From the NCBI GenBank assembly GCA_012516755.1, contig JAAYWE010000211.1, positions 1 to 42,989 of the forward strand: DNA of 42,989 nt. Reading direction: 5' to 3'. Origin of the DNA: Treponema sp. Its GTDB lineage: Bacteria; Spirochaetota; Spirochaetia; Treponematales; Rectinemataceae. Under the pieces are notes generated by a model. That model saw only the letters and a program-made list of their open reading frames with translations. It was not told the DNA's origin and did not search any database. Numbering within the stretch: the first letter of the stretch is position 1; the number at the start of each line of letters is the position of its first letter. This document shows, in pieces, positions 38,050 through 42,989 of this stretch. The position numbers and the translations under genes are program-made.

Positions 38050-38065
38050 TACTGGCAGGTTGAGC

Positions 38066-38944
38066 ATGAAGACTGGCAGCCAAATCCATGGACCTGCTCG
38101 AGCGATGCACAAGAAAGCTGGAATTTGTCTGGTGCTGTCAATTATTGTTCTATTTATATCAACAAAGACAATAGTCAAAGTGCCTGGTTTTTTCAATGGT
38201 TATATAATTGGAGGAATTCAAAAGGGCTTATCTGCAATTGGCTCCTTCTTTACTGGAACCATAGGTGCAGTATCTGAGCTTCGAAACATTGAGAGAGACT
38301 ATGAAGCACTACTGGAGAAAGTCCAGGATTATGAGCTAAAGGTACGAGATTACACAGCACTGAGAGAAGAAAATCAACGCCTCAAAGAGCTCTTAGGGCT
38401 TAGCACATTGCCAGATGCAAAGAAAATTGCTGCTCATGTCATAGCTAGAGATCCTACCAATATGTATTCCTCACTGGTGATAGATAAGGGATATATAAAT
38501 GGTATAAGGAAATATATGCCAGTTGTGGCTTATCAGAATGGTGTTGAGGGTTTGGTTGGTAAAATAATCGAAGTAAAGGCCTCGACAAGTATACTCCAAC
38601 CTCTCTATGATCAGCGATTCTTCGCAGCTGCCAGACTTGCAAAAACGCGTGCCGAAGGAATGCTAAATGGCCAGGGATTTCGGGATGTCCCACTTAATCT
38701 GCTTTATGTCCCCAAGGCCGAGGCGGATCTCCTCAAACGAGGAGATATCGTTGTTACCAGCGGCTTGGATGAGATCTTCCCATCAGAGATCATTATAGGA
38801 CGAGTGGAGGATTGGCGACTCAATGAACTCTCCAGCTCATTAGTGATAAGTGTGCAACCGGCAATTGACCTCAGCAGGATAGAGTATGTGTTCGCAATAG
38901 ATATTGAACCTCTTTCCTCGCCTAAAAAAGAGGCAATTCAATGA
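38066..38944 (+). CDS. mreC: Rod shape-determining protein MreC
   Basis: N-terminal TM, coiled coil LREENQRLKELLGL, VIARDPTNMYSSLVIDKGYINGI, GDIVVTSGLDEIFPSEIIIGRV. Confidence 0.93.
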   Translation: MKTGSQIHGPARAMHKKAGICLVLSIIVLFISTKTIVKVPGFFNGYIIGGIQKGLSAIGSFFTGTIGAVSELRNIERDYEALLEKVQDYELKVRDYTALREENQRLKELLGLSTLPDAKKIAAHVIARDPTNMYSSLVIDKGYINGIRKYMPVVAYQNGVEGLVGKIIEVKASTSILQPLYDQRFFAAARLAKTRAEGMLNGQGFRDVPLNLLYVPKAEADLLKRGDIVVTSGLDEIFPSEIIIGRVEDWRLNELSSSLVISVQPAIDLSRIEYVFAIDIEPLSSPKKEAIQ

Positions 38945-39450
38945 AAAGTATCTTTATTTCAAGCATTGTTGCGACACTTATGCTTTTCATACAATCAACA
39001 TGGTTGTCGCGCGGGATTATCATGGGCATTATTCCTGATCTGGCTCTTGGTGTGCTTCTCTTTTGCTCTTTTATCAACAGAGAAGGGCAGGGTATCATTG
39101 CTTCATTCTTGGTGGGGATTGCGGCGGATATTCTCAGCGCATCTCCGCTCGGATATTATGCCTTTCTATATACAAGCTGTGGCTACTTTGCAACGCTTAT
39201 AAGCTATGTTACAGAGAAGGACATTTTTATTGTTCCTTTCCTTCTTGGAGCGGGAGCGACGATTATAATGGCGTTATTATCTAAAGTAATCTATCTTCTG
39301 TTTTCGGCTGGCATTCATTATTATCATATTTTCAGTATGGAATTCGGTATTGAGCTGATGTTGAACGGATTATTTACAATACTGCTGTTCTTTCTACTTT
39401 CTTTTATTAGGCAGTTGTTCGAGCATAATCCCAAGAAAGCTATGCCGTGA
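38941..39450 (+). CDS. mreD: Rod shape-determining protein MreD
   Basis: Multi-TM 169-aa protein between mreC and PBP2; IIASFLVGIAADILSASPLGYYAFLYTSCGY. Confidence 0.88.
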   Translation: MKSIFISSIVATLMLFIQSTWLSRGIIMGIIPDLALGVLLFCSFINREGQGIIASFLVGIAADILSASPLGYYAFLYTSCGYFATLISYVTEKDIFIVPFLLGAGATIIMALLSKVIYLLFSAGIHYYHIFSMEFGIELMLNGLFTILLFFLLSFIRQLFEHNPKKAMP

Positions 39451-39478
39451 GCATTATCATCGCAAGAGGGCAGATATA

Positions 39479-41338
39479 ATGGCTATGCTTCCAAAAAAAA
39501 TCACACTTCGCATGCGCATTTTGAAGGCTCTACTGATATCGCTTCTATCTGTCTATTCAATAAATCTATTCTCTATGCAGATTTTGAGAAAAGAATTATT
39601 TGTAAGCGAAGCACAGCGTATCTCCATCCAATCAACAAGAATTCCTGCCCCCAGGGGCGAAATATATGATAGATCAGGACGAGATCTTCTTGCAGGTAAT
39701 AGAGAAGCCTATTCGGTATATATTACGCCTTCCGAATTACCTGATTCGAAAAAATCCGATGTTATTAAGAAACTCAGCCTGCTTTTGGGCATTCCTACAG
39801 AGGATATAGAGAGCAAGTTTCCTGATTTGAGCTTATATTCATATGGAAGAGTGGTGGTAGCCAAAAATGCAAGCCTGGAAGCCGTGACACAGATTGCAGC
39901 CAGAATCGATGAATTTCCAGGCGTTTCTTGGAGTTCTAAACCCCTTAGGAATTATGCTGATCTGAGATCGCTTTCTAATGTCATTGGTTATGTAGGAGCA
40001 ATCACTCGAGATGAATATAAACTGCTATATAATAAAGGCTATATATTAGAAGATCTTACCGGAAAAGCAGGCATAGAATTAGAGCATGAAGAACTTCTCA
40101 AAGGTAAGGATGGCTGGATATCTAAAGCCGTCGATGTTTATGGAAAAGATATTTCGAGCAATGCTGCAGAAATACAAGAACCGATTCCCGGTAAGCGATT
40201 GATTCTGAGCATAGACGGCAATATTCAAAGAATTGCAGAGGAAGCTCTTGGCTCTCGCGAGGGATCCATAATTGTACTTAAGCCATCGACAGGTGAAATT
40301 TTAGCAATGGTCACCTATCCTTATTATGATTCCAGAGTTTTCATGTCGGACAATATCGGAAAGGCATACATTGATCTTCTGAATGATCCAAAAAAACCTA
40401 TGCTCAATCGGGCCTATCAGTCATCCTATCCTGTGGCTTCGACATTCAAAACAGTCTTAACAGCCGGTATTCTCGAAGAAGGTTCAATTTCTCCAGATAA
40501 AAAAATCTATTGTAGCGGTGAGCTGATATATGGTGGTCGTTCATGGAGCTGCCATATTAAGAGGCCTGGGCATGGAGCTCTGGATCTTAAGAATGCCCTT
40601 GCACAATCATGTGATATCTATTTTTGGATTGCTGGTCGGGATTATCTAGGAATAGAGAATATTGTCAGTTATGCGCAAGATTTTGGCTATGGAAAGGCAA
40701 CCGGCATCGATTTGCCTGCGGAGAATGCTGGTCTTTTACCAACACCGACATGGAAAGAAGAAAAGTATAACGATACCTGGACACATGGCGATACCATGAA
40801 CCTCTCTATAGGACAAGGATATCTGTTAGCGTCTCCTCTTCAGCTCGCAAATATGATGGCCATGATCGTCAATGATGGAATCATTTATAAGCCTCATATT
40901 CTAAAAGAAGTTAGAGATCCGACTACAAGCGCTCTTATCGATGAAATACAGCCAGAAATCCTTCATCAGTCTTCAATTTCAGCCAAGACATTTGAAACTC
41001 TGAAATCTTATCTGCGCGATGTCATTGTCCATGGCACGGCTAGAGTGCCAATAAACACAAAAGTGGTTCAGGTTGCCGGAAAAACTGGAACAGCTGAAGT
41101 GGGTCTCAAGGATAGATGGCATTCATGGTTTGTATCTTATGGACCCTACGATGCGCCGGCTAAAGATCAGATAGTCGTGACCACCATGATAGAAGCCTCG
41201 AATCCTTGGGAATGGTGGGCTCCTTATGCTGCTAATGTAATCTATCAAGCAATATATGCTAATCAAAATGCCCATGACGCGGCGAAAGCTGTCGGGGTGC
41301 GTCTGGAGGGTTCTTCCTTGATAGGGAGAAGAGAATGA
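39479..41338 (+). CDS. mrdA: Penicillin-binding protein 2
   Basis: APRGEIYDRSGRDLLAGN, SxxK in SSYPVASTFKTVL, SCDIYF (SxN-like), KTGTAE. Confidence 0.95.
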   Translation: MAMLPKKITLRMRILKALLISLLSVYSINLFSMQILRKELFVSEAQRISIQSTRIPAPRGEIYDRSGRDLLAGNREAYSVYITPSELPDSKKSDVIKKLSLLLGIPTEDIESKFPDLSLYSYGRVVVAKNASLEAVTQIAARIDEFPGVSWSSKPLRNYADLRSLSNVIGYVGAITRDEYKLLYNKGYILEDLTGKAGIELEHEELLKGKDGWISKAVDVYGKDISSNAAEIQEPIPGKRLILSIDGNIQRIAEEALGSREGSIIVLKPSTGEILAMVTYPYYDSRVFMSDNIGKAYIDLLNDPKKPMLNRAYQSSYPVASTFKTVLTAGILEEGSISPDKKIYCSGELIYGGRSWSCHIKRPGHGALDLKNALAQSCDIYFWIAGRDYLGIENIVSYAQDFGYGKATGIDLPAENAGLLPTPTWKEEKYNDTWTHGDTMNLSIGQGYLLASPLQLANMMAMIVNDGIIYKPHILKEVRDPTTSALIDEIQPEILHQSSISAKTFETLKSYLRDVIVHGTARVPINTKVVQVAGKTGTAEVGLKDRWHSWFVSYGPYDAPAKDQIVVTTMIEASNPWEWWAPYAANVIYQAIYANQNAHDAAKAVGVRLEGSSLIGRRE

Positions 41339-42654
41339 AATTCCAGAATTTTAAAAGACTGTTTGGAGATATTGATTATTATCTACTTTTCTCATGCTTT
41401 TTGCTCTGCGCACTGGGAATAATAGCCATATATTCATCGGGGATCGATGCAGAAGGAGCCATTATTTCTAACGAATACCTAAAGCAAATCTTATGGTTTG
41501 GTATCGGAATCTTCTTACTAATTGCAGCAGCGCTTTTCGATTTTTCCAGATATAAGGATATTGTATGGGTATTCTTTGCTTTTGCAATATTGCTGCTTAT
41601 AATTACGCTGCTGGCAGGAAGAGTGGTCAATGGAGCCAGATCATGGCTTGGAATTGGCGGCATCGGCATTCAACCAGCCGAATTCACAAAAGTAGCAACA
41701 GTTTTGATGCTCGCACGCTACCTGGAATCCGCGGAATTTGATTCAAGCTTTAAAAAGCTCTTGATAACCGGCATTATTATGATTATCCCATTGGCCTTAA
41801 TTCTGGCGCAACCTGATTTCGGTTCCGCACTAGTATTTGTTCCTGCTGCTCTTGTAATGCTTACATTGGCGGATGTTGATTTTCGATATATTCTATTTGG
41901 AGTTTTATCGATATTTGGAGTTTTTCTATTTCTGAGTCTTCCATTGTATGCATCTAATCACCCCAACCCTGAAAATATCATCTACACTGCGATCACTCAT
42001 GAAAATGTACTGATTGCTATACTTATCTTTGTGCTTGTGATTTCGATCATTTCCGGAATCGGATGGCTTAAGTTCAAGAAGCGATACTATTACTGGTTCT
42101 CATATAGTATGGCCATTTTGGCCATTTCGATGATTGGAGCCGTTGCAGCTCATAGCATCTTAAAACCATATCAGATAATGAGGTTACTCGTATTTATCGA
42201 TCCTAGTATCGATCCAAAAGGCTCAGGATGGAACATTCTTCAGAGCATCACTGCTATTGGATCTGGAGGCTTTTTAGGGAAAGGGTTTTTACAGGGCACT
42301 CATAGTCATGCAAGATATATCCCACAGCAGAGCACAGATTTCATTTTTTCTATAATAGCTGAAGAATTTGGATTTATTGGTTGTCCTGTGCTCTTTATTC
42401 TATATGGAATTCTATTCTTTCGATGTGTTTTTCTCATAGAAACATGCAAGGATCGCTTTAGTCAATTCGTCATCGGAGGGCTGTTAGGCATATTTGCCTT
42501 TCATTTTATGATCAATATTGGAATGGCAATGGGAATAATGCCAGTAACTGGAATACCCTTGTATTTCGTGTCTTATGGTGGTTCGTCTCTCTGGACAGGC
42601 TTGATTTCTATTGGCATCCTAACCGGAATTTCTGCGCGCAGGTATTCCGCATGA
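41335..42654 (+). CDS. rodA: Rod shape-determining protein RodA (SEDS glycosyltransferase)
   Basis: VNGARSWLGIGGIGIQPAEFTKVATVLMLARYLE, GSGWNILQSITAIGSGGFLGKGFLQGTHSHARYIPQQSTDFIFSIIAEEFGF, GIMPVTGIPLYFVSYGGSSLW. Confidence 0.97.
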   Translation: MKFQNFKRLFGDIDYYLLFSCFLLCALGIIAIYSSGIDAEGAIISNEYLKQILWFGIGIFLLIAAALFDFSRYKDIVWVFFAFAILLLIITLLAGRVVNGARSWLGIGGIGIQPAEFTKVATVLMLARYLESAEFDSSFKKLLITGIIMIIPLALILAQPDFGSALVFVPAALVMLTLADVDFRYILFGVLSIFGVFLFLSLPLYASNHPNPENIIYTAITHENVLIAILIFVLVISIISGIGWLKFKKRYYYWFSYSMAILAISMIGAVAAHSILKPYQIMRLLVFIDPSIDPKGSGWNILQSITAIGSGGFLGKGFLQGTHSHARYIPQQSTDFIFSIIAEEFGFIGCPVLFILYGILFFRCVFLIETCKDRFSQFVIGGLLGIFAFHFMINIGMAMGIMPVTGIPLYFVSYGGSSLWTGLISIGILTGISARRYSA

Positions 42655-42989
42655 ATATTGAGTTTATCGATCCTCTGAGAGATATCGGAGAAGGGCTTCT
42701 TAAAGTACAAAAACCAGCTCGCTATACTGGAGGAGAGTGCGATGCTTTTCCACCAATAGACCCTTTGGATTCACGACTGAGAATTGCCCTTTCTTTTCCA
42801 GATCTATATGAGATTGGAATGTCGAACAACGCTCTTAGAATTATCTATGCGATGCTCAATGAACGAAGGGATGCTCTCGTTTGTGAAAGAGTCTTTGCTC
42901 CTGCTCGGGATTTCGAACATTTGCTTATAGATAAACACATTCCTCTTTACACGCTTGAAAGCGGAATCCCACTTAAGGAAACAGATGTA
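42651..42989 (+). CDS. B12-binding radical SAM protein, TIGR03960-like (3' truncated by window edge)
   Basis: ATG at 42651 overlaps rodA stop; reads MNIEFIDPLRDIGEGLLKVQKPARYTGGECDAFPPID...LRIALSFPDLYEIGMSNNALRIIYAMLNERRDALVCERVFAPARDFEHLL, matching the N-terminus of that family as I recall it. Confidence 0.8.
   Translation, partial: MNIEFIDPLRDIGEGLLKVQKPARYTGGECDAFPPIDPLDSRLRIALSFPDLYEIGMSNNALRIIYAMLNERRDALVCERVFAPARDFEHLLIDKHIPLYTLESGIPLKETDV

Noticed and set aside
42651-42989. The terminal radical SAM gene as the missing AmmeMemoRadiSam partner
   Set aside because: Its N-terminus matches the B12-binding TIGR03960-type family, and it lies ~16 kb from the AMMECR1/MEMO pair behind rodA.
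1-42989. CRISPR array, transposon, prophage or defence/toxin system
   Set aside because: No regularly spaced repeats, transposase, integrase, or toxin-antitoxin-like pair seen in the ORF list or raw sequence; content is housekeeping and envelope genes.

Overview
The window is a dense chromosomal segment whose gene content and protein features look spirochaetal, probably Treponema-like (an inference from a ~900-aa GreA fusion, relaxed lipoboxes, and the mltG-dnaG-rpoD-zinc ribbon-rnpB-TPR-mreBCD-pbp2-rodA order). It carries: the infB(partial)-rbfA-truB-ribF-rpsO-pnp translation/RNA cluster; dut; two LptF/LptG-type permeases; tgt; a convergent greA-fusion plus TPR-like gene; rpe; two exported-protein genes; dtd; a convergent ppdK; a lipoprotein; a DUF503/YlxP gene; metG; a FemAB-like gene; an AMMECR1+MEMO pair; a small conserved ORF; a galactokinase-like GHMP protein; surE; tRNA-Thr(TGT) and tRNA-Tyr(GTA); a YkgJ-type Zn/Fe-cluster protein; mltG-dnaG-rpoD; a zinc-ribbon coiled-coil protein; RNase P RNA; a TPR gene; mreBCD-pbp2-rodA; and the start of a B12-binding radical SAM gene. 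I saw no mobile element, CRISPR array, prophage or defence island. The most unusual signals are: (1) a pyruvate phosphate dikinase with a basic C-terminal tail carrying two AT-hook-like motifs; (2) a galactokinase homologue that keeps GEHTD but appears to have lost its catalytic Arg and Asp; (3) a RibF without the flavokinase GxPTAN motif; (4) a MEMO homologue lacking the SSDxxH motif, paired with AMMECR1 but with no adjacent radical SAM partner; (5) a putative rnpB promoter embedded in the 3' end of the upstream CDS; and (6) a giant GreA fusion. All are motif-level readings made by eye, with no database search.
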